DNA of 64,000 nucleotides from CAZAMB01 sp964486335 (GTDB lineage: Bacteria; Planctomycetota; Phycisphaerae; UBA1845). Within the stretch, counting starts at the first letter, position 1. Each line of letters begins with the position of its first letter. Both the position numbers and the translations under genes were made by a program. The stretch spans positions 186,001 to 250,000 of the forward strand of contig CAZAMB010000002.1 of assembly GCA_964486335.1 (NCBI GenBank), read 5' to 3'. The notes under the pieces are model-generated. The model made no database searches. It had not been told where the DNA came from and saw only the letters and a list, made by a program, of their open reading frames with translations. This document shows positions 52,472-61,092 of this stretch, in pieces.

Positions 52472-54667
52472 TCAGGGGGCGGTGGCCGCGCGAACCTGGG
52501 TCAGCAACTCCGTCGCTGTTGGTTGACCGGGCTCAAGCGAAAGCACCTCTTCGCACAGGATCGCGGCGTCCGCGTTTCTTCCCTGCCGCTGGCGCACGAA
52601 AGCAAGGTTGATTCGCGCTTTCAGGTAACTCGGATCCAAGCGCATCGCCGACTCGAACGCTGTTGCGGCCTCACGAAGGCGGCCAAGCTTGAAGAAGGCG
52701 TCGCCAAGATTGTTGTGACCTTTCACATGGTTGGGATCGAGGCGAAGAGTTTCCTGCAGCGCCGCGACGGCTTCTTCGAGGCGACCCTGGCGGACGAGCG
52801 CGCTGCCCAGGTTGCAATGCGCGTCCGCAAAACCGGAGTATGTCGCAATGCTGGATTGATATGCCTCGACGGCGTCATCCAATCGACCCTGGCGATCGAG
52901 GGCGTTGGCGTAATTATACCAGGCGCGTGAATGGGCCGGGTTTAGGCGCACAGCTTCCTGGTAGGCCGCGATGGCTTCATCCATTCGACCGAGTCGCGCC
53001 AAGGCCAGTCCCAGCGCCGCCTGACCGTCGGCGAATGCCGGAGCAAGCGCGACGGCCTCGCGAGTGATTTCCAGGGACTCCTCAAGTTTTCCGTCAGCCG
53101 CCAATGCGTTGCCGACGGCCACGTAGGCCCTGGCGTTGTGGGGACGTTTGGCGACGACGTCACGCCACATGGTTTCGGCGGTGGCGTAGTCGCGGTTTCG
53201 GCGAATTGTACCAAGGGCGAGGGGGACGGCGGCGTTGAGCAGCAGAATGGTCGCCACGACGCCTTGCGTTCGAGCGCGAAGTCGGGCGCGGTTGCAGAGC
53301 GCCGACAGCACCTCGCGGAGTCCGACGACGATCACCGCGATCACCGCCGCCAGCGGAAGATACATGCGATGCTCGAACATCAAATCCTTGATCGGCACCA
53401 CGCTTGAGGTCGGCGACAAGATCACGAAAAACCAGGCCCCGGCGAATCCGATCCAGTGTCTTCGCCGAAGTTCACGAATCGTCACGCCCAGCAGGATCGC
53501 GATCACGACAACCGGCGGGACGATCCGCTGCCAGGTCGTCGCCGCCATCCAGTCGTAGTCCAGGCAAAGCGACGTCGGCCAGATGGAAAGCTGAAGATAC
53601 TTCACAATCACGCCCGGCTGAGTAAGCGCGTAGTCAAGCGAAGTGAGGCCAGCATAAGAAAATCCGACGTGCGAGACACCGTCGGAGCGGCCGAGCACCT
53701 CCGGCGCGATGCCGCAGAGCCACAGCACGCCCCACGTCGCGAGAAGCCCCGCGTGCCACCACGATCGGTGCCATAGCGTGGCACGATATGAAGGATCCAC
53801 AGAGCGACGAAGCCACGAAACGACGAAGCCACGAAGCCACGGAGCGACCAAGCGACGGAGCCACGAAGGGACGAAGCCACGAAGGGACGAAGTTCGTGGA
53901 TTCGAATCACGACTGGTGGGTGCCGTGGACGGTGATGCGGCTGGCAAGCCTCCCCCTTTCCCAAGGCGGGACACAGAGGGGTCGTTCGCGGCGCGTAGCG
54001 ACGAAACAATCTCTTCCGAACCGCGACGATGGACGAAGACCCAGTCGTAGAGAAGCACGACGATAGGCGCGGTAACCATGACGGCCTTCGTGGCCATGCC
54101 CAGCGTGCAGCAGACCATTGATGCGATGAACCACCGCGCCTTACGCCGCGAATCCAGGCCGCGAATGAATGCATAGAGCGTCAGCAGAAAGAATAATCCC
54201 ATCAGCGACTCGCCGCGCTGAATGACGTAGGTCACGCTCTGCGTCTGAAGCGGATGGATCAGAAACAACAGAGCGATCGCAAACGCGGTCCACGTCGCGC
54301 GGCGATCGAACACTGTGTGGCTTCGTGGCTCCGTCGCTTCGTGGCCCCATCGCTTTAGTGTTTGCCGCGCGATGCCGAAGAGCGTCAGCCCGGCGAGCGC
54401 GTGAACGATCAGATTGAACGCGTGATAGCTCCACGGCGCGAGGTCGCTGATGGCGTAATTGATCGCCAGCGAGACCTCCACCACCGGCCGCTCGACCGAT
54501 AGCAAATCCCACGGCGGCCACAAATGACGGATTCGCTCATTTTCGACAATGTGAAACACATCATCGAAAAGAAACGCTCCCCCGAGACTTCCCGCGTAGG
54601 TCAGCCCCACCGCTGCAATTAGTATCATGAGGCACAACGGGACCGCTTGGTGGGGGCGTTTGTTCAT
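52472..54667 (-). CDS. Membrane TPR protein, TMTC-like, with minisatellite insertion
   Basis: 731 aa from the ATG at 54667. Early GAFLFDDVFHIVENERIRHL carries the DD motif of GT-C-like membrane transferases; about ten membrane helices follow. The C-terminal 250 residues are TPR units (e.g. NARAYVAVGNALAADGKLEE, AWYNYANALDRQGRLDDAVE). Relative of the 842-aa protein at 31194-33722. An in-frame insert of about 95 residues (RLGKGGGLPAASPSTAPTSR, then alternating SWLRR/LVAPWLRGF) between membrane segments is coded by a minisatellite at 53796-53896. Whether the protein still folds is unclear. Confidence 0.8.
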   Translation of the reverse strand: MNKRPHQAVPLCLMILIAAVGLTYAGSLGGAFLFDDVFHIVENERIRHLWPPWDLLSVERPVVEVSLAINYAISDLAPWSYHAFNLIVHALAGLTLFGIARQTLKRWGHEATEPRSHTVFDRRATWTAFAIALLFLIHPLQTQSVTYVIQRGESLMGLFFLLTLYAFIRGLDSRRKARWFIASMVCCTLGMATKAVMVTAPIVVLLYDWVFVHRRGSEEIVSSLRAANDPSVSRLGKGGGLPAASPSTAPTSRDSNPRTSSLRGFVPSWLRRLVAPWLRGFVVSWLRRSVDPSYRATLWHRSWWHAGLLATWGVLWLCGIAPEVLGRSDGVSHVGFSYAGLTSLDYALTQPGVIVKYLQLSIWPTSLCLDYDWMAATTWQRIVPPVVVIAILLGVTIRELRRRHWIGFAGAWFFVILSPTSSVVPIKDLMFEHRMYLPLAAVIAVIVVGLREVLSALCNRARLRARTQGVVATILLLNAAVPLALGTIRRNRDYATAETMWRDVVAKRPHNARAYVAVGNALAADGKLEESLEITREAVALAPAFADGQAALGLALARLGRMDEAIAAYQEAVRLNPAHSRAWYNYANALDRQGRLDDAVEAYQSSIATYSGFADAHCNLGSALVRQGRLEEAVAALQETLRLDPNHVKGHNNLGDAFFKLGRLREAATAFESAMRLDPSYLKARINLAFVRQRQGRNADAAILCEEVLSLEPGQPTATELLTQVRAATAP
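53796..53896. repeat. Degenerate minisatellite inside a coding region
   Basis: Imperfect tandem units of about 16 bp, typified by CGACGAAGCCACGAAG with variants CGGAGCGACC and GGGACGAAGCC. It stays in frame with the TMTC-like gene on the minus strand, coding SWLRRLVAPWLRGF-like repeats. Confidence 0.8.
54309..54355. repeat. Second minisatellite block, inverted
   Basis: GTGGCTTCGTGGCTCCGTCG onward is the reverse complement of the unit at 53796-53896, 410 bp away in the same gene, again in frame (KRWGHEATEPRSH). Confidence 0.7.
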
Positions 54668-54797
54668 CACATCCGCCCACAGAAAAGACCACGGTCTCGA
54701 CAAACGACGTGCCGCCACAGAATCGCGCGGGGAAAACTCAAACCATGGGAGATCAGGCTCGGCGGAATCCGGCGAATCGCGGAAGAACCCAGTTCCC

Positions 54798-54829
54798 AAA
54801 AAAAGCGGCCCGGTGGGGTAGACCGGGCC
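54798..54829 (-). terminator. Strong intrinsic terminator, minus strand
   Basis: Perfect 8-bp stem GGCCCGGT/ACCGGGCC with a 7-nt loop, then GC and seven T on the minus strand. It ends a transcript coming from higher coordinates, where no protein gene is evident, and sits 131 bp before the TMTC-like start codon. Confidence 0.8.
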
Positions 54830-54965
54830 TTAGGGAACCGTCCAATGGGGGATTGGACGGCGAGTAAGCTATTGCAAGGGGATGTCGATTGACAGCGCGT
54901 GGCCGTCCCGGATGAACGAAGTTTGATTCTGGTTATCGGCACCCACCTAGTATCCGTATACTAGC
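54830..54965 (-). ncRNA. Candidate small RNA or attenuated leader
   Basis: Just upstream of the terminator at 54798-54829 is a perfect 9-bp hairpin, CCGTCCAAT-GGGGG-ATTGGACGG (54838-54860). At its far side is the 18-bp palindrome CTAGTATCCGTATACTAG (54947-54964), a possible operator. Together they outline a minus-strand transcript of about 160 nt ahead of the TMTC-like gene. No convincing ORF. It could be an independent small RNA or a leader with termination control. Confidence 0.4.
54947..54964. promoter_or_regulatory. 18-bp palindrome, possible operator
   Basis: CTAGTATCCGTATACTAG: 7-bp arms with a 4-bp centre, perfect. Located in the 631-bp gap 54668-55298 between the divergent TMTC-like and LptD-like genes. 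Confidence 0.4.
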
Positions 54966-55192
54966 AAACTGCCCGCCCCAAGGAAAGTCCTTTTCGGAAC
55001 TTTTTTGAATGGGGCCACGGGGATTCGGGAGTCCTGTCACGACATAACGAAATCCGCCTGATTTGTACCCATTGTTACAATAGGGTCAACCGAGGGGATC
55101 CAAGGCACGCAATTGAGTCACGGGCGGCTTGATTGGGGACTGTCCTGTAATTCCACCGCAACATCTGGTATCCATCGGCAAACCGGTTTTCG

Positions 55193-55220
55193 TTGACACG
55201 ACCCTTGAGCCATCTATACT
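55193..55220 (+). promoter_or_regulatory. Sigma70-type promoter of the LptD-like gene
   Basis: Consensus TTGACA (55193-55198), 16 nt, TATACT (55215-55220). The start of transcription would be near 55227, leaving a leader of about 72 nt before the ATG at 55299. Confidence 0.7.
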
Positions 55221-55298
55221 CCGGCTTTGCCATGGTTCGGCTTGGGGCAACGCGCGGAGTCCCAAGACCGGTGTCCCGAAACCCAAGATCGGGGTCCA

Positions 55299-58268
55299 AT
55301 GGAAGAGAATCGGGTGCCAGGGACTGTCCGTCACGTCGCCCTGATCTGCCTTATCAGCATTCCAACGACTTTTGGGCAGGCTCCACCGCCGATTGCCGAC
55401 CGGGTGGAACAGCCACTTCTACCGTCCGGAATCTCGGAGTTTCCAGTCGAACTGGGCGGGAAGCTCGTCTACCTTTTCAAGGCTGAAGACGGAACGGACG
55501 CTTTGCAATTCATCGGTGACTTTTCAGTCCGAAGCGGCGACCCGGACGCCCAGCGGTTTCACAGCGGCGAGGGCATCGTCTGGCTCTCCGAACGAATGCA
55601 CGAAGGACGCCCCTACCGACACCTTCAGGTTTTTCTATGGCGTGACGCGGAAGTCGTGGAAGTGGCCGGGACAACCACGTCCGGCCCCGCCCTGTTCGTC
55701 ACGCTCAGCACGTTTGACAAAGTGACCACCCATGCCGACGAAATCGCCCGGCAATCGACGACAGAGACGCAAGTCTATCGAGAGGGGGATCGAATTCGCT
55801 TGGCGCTGGCCAAGGGCAACCCGATCGGAGAGGACGCATCGGTGGCGCTTAGCCTGCTTGATCCGACAGGTCTGGGCGCGGGAGCATCAAAGCCGAAAAT
55901 CCGACCGACGATTCAATTTCAAACCACGGGACAACTGACGGTTTCGGATACTCTGGACGGCGGTCGAGTGATCGCCGTGACCGGAGGGGTCTACCTTTCC
56001 CGTGGGACGGCGGACAGTGGATCCTATCTCCAGATTCTGGCGGAAAACGCCGTCGTGTTCCTCGCCCCCGGTCAGGAGTTGCAAGTTCCGGGCGGACGCG
56101 AACCGACCGGATTGGGAAACGAGCCGACTCCAAAGCCGCCCGCCGAGCCGGCCGACGCGACGAAACCATCTCCAAAGAAACGAGCACGCGACAGCCAGAT
56201 GATGGCGTCGGGATTCGGCGATGTCGAGGTCGAGGGTGCGTACCTGGAAGGAGACGTTCAGCTCACGCAGGGTCCGCACATGATCCGAGCGTCGCGGCTG
56301 TATTACGATTTCCTCCATGACCGCGCTTTGATCCTCGACGCCGTGGCCCGCACACTGCTCGTGGATCGAAACATCCCGCTGTACGTTCGCGCGACCGAGG
56401 TTCGGCAGCTCTCGGCCAGCGAATTCACGGCGGAAAACGCGATCCTCACGACGAGCGAGTTTCACACGCCGCATTACCACGTCGGGGCCAGCCGTATCCA
56501 TCTCGTCAATACGACACCGATGGATCTTCGCGGCAGGGCGAACGGCCTGACTTCGGGCTTGTTTTCGATTCACGACGCGACGCTCAACCTCAGCGGTCAT
56601 CCGATTCTCTGGTGGCCGTTCATTCGTGGAAGCGCCGACACTAGCGAAACCGCGATCCAGAGTGTGCGATTGGGATTCAGCGGCGACTTTGGGGCGGAGC
56701 TGGAAACCAAATGGCACCTTTTTAGTCTTCTTGGGCTGCAGAAGCCCGAGGGGGTTGATGCGTCGCTCAATCTGGATTTCTATTCGGAACGCGGACCGGC
56801 CATCGGGGTGGACGCCAATTATGAGCGCGATCGGTATTTCGGCATGATGCGCAGTTACCTGATGACCGACCACGGCGAGGATGACCTGGGTCGAGGACGC
56901 GAGACGCCCGCGCCTCACGACGTTCGCGGTCGGTTCCTGCTTCGCCATCGACAATACCTTGAAGACGATTGGCAGGTCTCGCTTGAACTGTCGTATCTCT
57001 CCGACCGCAATTTCCTTGAGGAGTTCTTTCAGCCGGAGTTTGAAACGGGCAAGGAACAGGAGACGCTTCTCTACCTGAAAAAGCAGCGGGACAACTGGGC
57101 GTTCACGATGCTGCTTCAGGCCCGACTGATGGACTTTCTGACCCAGACGGAGCGCTTTCCGGACTTCGCCTACTTCCGGCTCGGCGAGCGACTGGGCGAC
57201 GTCGCGACCTGGTATTCGGAGAACCGACTGGGCGTGGTGCGCTACCGGGCGGGCGAACAGACGTTTCGTCAGCTCCTTCTGGATGGCGCCGAACAAAGCT
57301 CGGGCGCCGTCGGACGAGTCGATACGCGTCAGGAACTGGACGCCCCGCTGGATATCGGCGCGTGGCGGATCGTGCCGTTCGTCGCCGGTCGCGGAACGGT
57401 CTGGGACGATACACCGCAAGACGGCGGCGCGAGCCGGGCATTCGGATCGGCCGGTCTGCGCGGCAGCATGTATCTGAGCCGCGTGTATCCTGAGTTTCGC
57501 TCGGAGTTGTTCGACATTGACGGCATCCGTCACATTATCAAGCCCGATTTCACGGTCTGGGCCGCCGGCACGAACCGCGATCGGAATGAGATGTTTCTGT
57601 TTGATGAAACCGTGGAGGGCATTCACGACGCCAGCGGCGCGGTCATCGGACTTCGGCAGCGCTGGCAGACCAAGCGCGGCGAGGGGGACAACCGGCGAGT
57701 CGTGGACGTCGTTACGCACGATCTGGAAGTCGGCGGATTTGATAACGCCGATGGAGAGTCGACGACCAACGGTTATACGTCGTTCAGCCGGCCGGAAAAC
57801 AGCATCGCCCGCAATTATGTCAATTCGTCGACCATCTGGCGGCTCAACGATCGCACGGCGTTGCTGAGCGAGACGAACTACGATTTGAACGATCGCGATG
57901 TGGACATTCTGAACGTTTCCCTCGCGGTCGAACGAACGCCGCGATTCAGTTATCTCATCGGCTATCGGTTCATCGATGAGACAGATTCCAACCTGCTCGG
58001 CTTCGACATGAACTACCGCCTGACCGAAAAGCACACCATCGCGTTTCGAGAGTTGTTCGATCTGGACCGCGGTCGGACGGCCGACTTCACCGTGGCCCTG
58101 ATCCGCAAGCATCCGCGGTGGTTCAGCGCCTTGTCCTTCCAACTCGACGAGGCCGAGGATGATTTCGGCGTTTCGCTGAGCATCTGGCCGGAGGGACTCC
58201 CGCAGGCGGCGCTGGGTTCGCGTCGCTTCACGGGGCTTTCCTCGACGACCCGTTTGCAAAACGATTAG
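55299..58268 (+). CDS. LptD-like LPS-assembly outer membrane protein
   Basis: 989 aa from the ATG at 55299; a signal ending TTFGQA-PPP follows. The middle contains an LptA/OstA-like segment (DVEVEGAYLEGDVQLTQGPH and SRLYYDF) and the rest is a large beta barrel with alternating polar/hydrophobic strands (YERDRYFGMMRSYLMTDHGE, FRSELFDIDGIRHIIKPDFT). The HxxxPDF-like segment matches the LptD C-terminal domain. It would insert LPS into the outer leaflet. The low similarity and planctomycete context make 'LptD-like' safer than lptD; other lpt genes are not here. Confidence 0.78.
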   Translation: MEENRVPGTVRHVALICLISIPTTFGQAPPPIADRVEQPLLPSGISEFPVELGGKLVYLFKAEDGTDALQFIGDFSVRSGDPDAQRFHSGEGIVWLSERMHEGRPYRHLQVFLWRDAEVVEVAGTTTSGPALFVTLSTFDKVTTHADEIARQSTTETQVYREGDRIRLALAKGNPIGEDASVALSLLDPTGLGAGASKPKIRPTIQFQTTGQLTVSDTLDGGRVIAVTGGVYLSRGTADSGSYLQILAENAVVFLAPGQELQVPGGREPTGLGNEPTPKPPAEPADATKPSPKKRARDSQMMASGFGDVEVEGAYLEGDVQLTQGPHMIRASRLYYDFLHDRALILDAVARTLLVDRNIPLYVRATEVRQLSASEFTAENAILTTSEFHTPHYHVGASRIHLVNTTPMDLRGRANGLTSGLFSIHDATLNLSGHPILWWPFIRGSADTSETAIQSVRLGFSGDFGAELETKWHLFSLLGLQKPEGVDASLNLDFYSERGPAIGVDANYERDRYFGMMRSYLMTDHGEDDLGRGRETPAPHDVRGRFLLRHRQYLEDDWQVSLELSYLSDRNFLEEFFQPEFETGKEQETLLYLKKQRDNWAFTMLLQARLMDFLTQTERFPDFAYFRLGERLGDVATWYSENRLGVVRYRAGEQTFRQLLLDGAEQSSGAVGRVDTRQELDAPLDIGAWRIVPFVAGRGTVWDDTPQDGGASRAFGSAGLRGSMYLSRVYPEFRSELFDIDGIRHIIKPDFTVWAAGTNRDRNEMFLFDETVEGIHDASGAVIGLRQRWQTKRGEGDNRRVVDVVTHDLEVGGFDNADGESTTNGYTSFSRPENSIARNYVNSSTIWRLNDRTALLSETNYDLNDRDVDILNVSLAVERTPRFSYLIGYRFIDETDSNLLGFDMNYRLTEKHTIAFRELFDLDRGRTADFTVALIRKHPRWFSALSFQLDEAEDDFGVSLSIWPEGLPQAALGSRRFTGLSSTTRLQND

Positions 58269-58354
58269 ATCGCCGCGAGGTTGGCCTCAGCGGACACGGT
58301 CGCGCTCAAGATGCGCGTTGGCACGATAGGTGATTCGGCGCCGATTTCGAAGCG

Positions 58355-59686
58355 TTACTGTCGTTCGATGCGTTCACGCCCGCCCATGTAGGGTCGAAGC
58401 ACACCGGGAATGGTCACCGTTCCGTCGTGGTTTTGATTCAGCTCCAGAATCGGGATCAGGACGCGCGGGGAGGCGATCACCGTGTTGTTGAGCGTGTGGC
58501 AGTAGTGGACTTTCTTGGCGCCGTCGCGGTAACGGAGCTTTAGCCGCCGCGACTGGAACTCGTAAAACCGTGACGCGGAGTGCGTCTCGCCGTAGCCGCC
58601 GCGCGAGGGCATCCACGTTTCGATGTCGAACTTCTGTGTCTGGCCCATGCCAAGATCACCGGTGCAAACGTTGACGACGCGATAGGGCAGCCCCATAGCC
58701 GAAAGCACGTCCTCGGCGTTTTTGAGAATGTCGGCGTGCCAGCGTTTGCTTTCGTCGCGATCGTTGCGACAGACAATCACCTGCTCGACCTTGTCGAACA
58801 AGTGGATGCGATACAGCCCGCTTGTGTCTTTGCCCGCAGCGCCGGCCTCGCGACGAAAGCAGGTGCTCATCGCGCAGTATTTCAGCGGCAGATCGGACTC
58901 GGCGAGTATTTCGTCGCTGTGATAGGCGGTGATCGGCACCTCGGCCGTGCCGACGAGTGACATCACGTCGCGTTCGCAGAGGTAGGCCTGGTCGCGGCCG
59001 GTCGGGAAATAGCCCGTGCCGTACATCACTTCTTCCTTGACAAGCACGGGCACGACCATGGGCACGAACCCGCGAGCGACCATCATGTCCTGGGCGAGGC
59101 GCAGGACGGCCTGGTGCAGCAGGGCTCCGTCGCCGCGAAGGATGTAGTTGCGACTGCCGGCGAGCTTGACGCCGCGTTCGATGTCGATGATGCCAAGGTC
59201 GGTGCCGAGGGCGACGTGATCCTTCGGCTCGAAGTCAAACTTGCGGACCTCGCCGACGCGGCGAAGCTCGACGTTTTCGGTGTCGTCCTTGCCGTCGGGG
59301 GCGTCAGGGTCGGCCGGCTGCGGAATGGTCAGCATCAGCCGGTCGAACTCCTCAACGATCGGTCCTTCGGCGTCTTCGAGTTCCTTGATCTTCGGCTTGA
59401 TCTCGGTCAGTCCGGCCTGGATGCGTTCGGCCTCGGCCTTGATCTGGTCGGGCGACTTGCCCTCGGCGACGGCACGCTGGTAGCCGGGCGACTTGGGGTT
59501 GCGAAGCAGGCCGACGAGCTGGCCGTCTTCCTTCACGCGTTCGCGAAGGCGGTCGAGGTTCTGTTGTAGCTCGCGGCGCTGGCGATCGACGTCCAGAAGG
59601 CGATCGACGTCGCAGGCGATGCGTTTGGCGGCCGCGCCGCGCTTTACGAGTTCGGCGTTGTCACGAATGAACTTGATGTCGAGCAT
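58355..59686 (-). CDS. serS: Serine--tRNA ligase
   Basis: 443 aa from the ATG at 59686. N-terminal tRNA-binding coiled coil (FIRDNAELVKRGAAAKRIAC and LQQNLDRLRERVKED). Class II catalytic core: FVPMVVPVLVKEEVMYGTGY, motif 2 CFRREAGAAGKDTSGLYRIH, then a motif 3 region THSASRFYEFQSRRLKLRYR and HTLNNTVIASPRVL. Length and motif order are standard. It charges tRNA-Ser and, with selenocysteine users, tRNA-Sec. It stands alone; the neighbours are unrelated. Confidence 0.97.
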   Translation of the reverse strand: MLDIKFIRDNAELVKRGAAAKRIACDVDRLLDVDRQRRELQQNLDRLRERVKEDGQLVGLLRNPKSPGYQRAVAEGKSPDQIKAEAERIQAGLTEIKPKIKELEDAEGPIVEEFDRLMLTIPQPADPDAPDGKDDTENVELRRVGEVRKFDFEPKDHVALGTDLGIIDIERGVKLAGSRNYILRGDGALLHQAVLRLAQDMMVARGFVPMVVPVLVKEEVMYGTGYFPTGRDQAYLCERDVMSLVGTAEVPITAYHSDEILAESDLPLKYCAMSTCFRREAGAAGKDTSGLYRIHLFDKVEQVIVCRNDRDESKRWHADILKNAEDVLSAMGLPYRVVNVCTGDLGMGQTQKFDIETWMPSRGGYGETHSASRFYEFQSRRLKLRYRDGAKKVHYCHTLNNTVIASPRVLIPILELNQNHDGTVTIPGVLRPYMGGRERIERQ

Positions 59687-59734
59687 GATTCGTTTGTCGC
59701 GCAATAGCCATTACGTGTCAAGCCAAGCCCAACG

Positions 59735-60448
59735 CTAAGAGCTTCCGCTATCAGGTTTCCTCATCGCAGCCCGAGACTTCGACCAAGCACGGTAAATCGC
59801 GAGATTGAGTTCCTTGCGCGCGGAAGCGTTTAATACGAACGGAGGAAGCGCAAATACCGAGTTCGAACCACTCCTATGCCTCACCACGATCTGAAACGGA
59901 TTCATTCTGTCCATGAGACATTGTGGGATGAAGAGTCGTTTCCATTTCGGGATGGGAGGAGCCGCTTCCAATGAAGATGGCTCGGTCGATAACTTCGTTA
60001 ATTCACTCCCTGCCAAGACAATATCATCCCATGCGAGCTTCTTGCGCCAATAGAAATATCGAATCTGCAAAGAGTCCTTAGCAACGATCACGAATGGTCG
60101 CCAGTACCGGAAGGCAAACTGAGTTCCTAAGGAGCCTACGATTGCCGCCAACGCTGCAAGAATGGTTCTCGAAATTACGGCACCGAGTATGTTTGCCGAA
60201 AGCCAAAAAGACCCTCTTCTTGAAAGAGAAATCATTCCAAGAACGGCCAAAGAAAAAAAGCAAAAAATGCTCACGAGCAACAGAATGGTGACGATCCAGA
60301 ATCCTTTTGATGGTCCACTGATCCACCAAATTCGCATCGATTCGTCGTATTCGAACCCACATTCCGGACATCGGTGGGTTCTCGGCAGGCCGGTCAGGTC
60401 GTATCGGCAGACGGGGCATTTGCTGATCGGTTCGCCGTTCGCGGACAT
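59735..60448 (-). CDS. Zinc-ribbon membrane protein, hypothetical
   Basis: 237 aa. N-terminal double zinc ribbon CPVCRYDLTGLP and CPECGFEYD (residues about 11-35), a form I associate with planctomycete proteins, then two membrane helices (FWIVTILLLVSIFCFFSLAV and a second near 90-110) and a soluble alpha/beta C-terminal domain (IRYFYWRKKLAWDDIVLAGS). No enzymatic motif is seen. Lower GC than the flanks. Function unknown. Confidence 0.75.
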   Translation of the reverse strand: MSANGEPISKCPVCRYDLTGLPRTHRCPECGFEYDESMRIWWISGPSKGFWIVTILLLVSIFCFFSLAVLGMISLSRRGSFWLSANILGAVISRTILAALAAIVGSLGTQFAFRYWRPFVIVAKDSLQIRYFYWRKKLAWDDIVLAGSELTKLSTEPSSLEAAPPIPKWKRLFIPQCLMDRMNPFQIVVRHRSGSNSVFALPPFVLNASARKELNLAIYRAWSKSRAAMRKPDSGSS

Positions 60449-60636
60449 CGCAACGACATGGTAGCCGCGGCGCCATCAGACGCTACGGCGTCATTGCATG
60501 ACATCCTTTACCCACTCGCATTCCGGATGTATGGTCAAACCGCGCGGTTGGGAAGGGTCGTTTGCCTGTGCAGCGACGGTCCAGCACCGCAAGGCAGGAT
60601 CGCAAAGCGGCAGGGCCGTTGGGTCGATAGTTCAGC

Positions 60637-61020
60637 ATGTTCAAACTTGTTTTGATCTTCATCGGATCAGGTCTCGGGGGTGTGTTTCGGTATGCGCTTG
60701 GCGGATGGACGCAGCGGTTCGCCGATGGTTCGTATCCGTTCGGAACGTTCGTCGTGAACGTGCTGGGATGTCTGTTGATCGGCTTTCTCAGCGCCGGGTT
60801 TTCGGCTCGATGGCTGGTGCGTGAAGAGTATCGCATCGCGTTGCTGGTGGGTGTACTCGGCGGATTCACGACGTTTTCAACGTTCGGGATGGAGACGTTT
60901 TCACTGCTTAACGATGGACAATATGCCCGGGCCGCGGCAAACGTCGCGGCGAGCGTCATGATCGGACTGTTCGCCGTGTGGGCGGGGTATCGACTGGCCG
61001 AATCGTGGCTGGGAGCGTGA
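60637..61020 (+). CDS. crcB: Fluoride efflux channel
   Basis: 127 aa, four membrane helices. GGVFRYALGGW, the FGTFVVNVLGCLLIGFLS helix and GGFTTFSTFGMET are conserved FluC/CrcB features (the Asn and the two Phe line the pore). It passes F- out of the cell. The upstream 160 bp was searched by eye for a fluoride riboswitch and none was recognised. Ends 72 bp before the convergent aminotransferase gene. Confidence 0.95.
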   Translation: MFKLVLIFIGSGLGGVFRYALGGWTQRFADGSYPFGTFVVNVLGCLLIGFLSAGFSARWLVREEYRIALLVGVLGGFTTFSTFGMETFSLLNDGQYARAAANVAASVMIGLFAVWAGYRLAESWLGA

Positions 61021-61092
61021 GAAGCCGATCACGCGCGAGCTAATGCAGGCGCTCAACCTTCAACCCGGCTCGCCGCCGCGCTGACGAACTGG

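Noticed and set aside
53796..53896. CRISPR-like short repeats
   Set aside because: Units are contiguous and degenerate with no spacers, lie inside a reading frame, and no cas gene is present.
54667..54942. 91-codon frame starting GTG at 54942
   Set aside because: It crosses the terminator and hairpin and runs into the TMTC-like start; no conserved feature or good ribosome site.
55887..58259. 790-codon open frame on the minus strand
   Set aside because: Antisense to the LptD-like gene, which has a promoter, signal peptide and beta-barrel pattern. The antisense product is Arg-rich with no motif.
60530..60636. Possible fluoride or c-di-GMP riboswitch ahead of crcB
   Set aside because: A GCAAAGC stretch recalls class I c-di-GMP aptamers and the gene is a usual fluoride-switch target, but the full conserved segments and pairing of either class are not found by eye.
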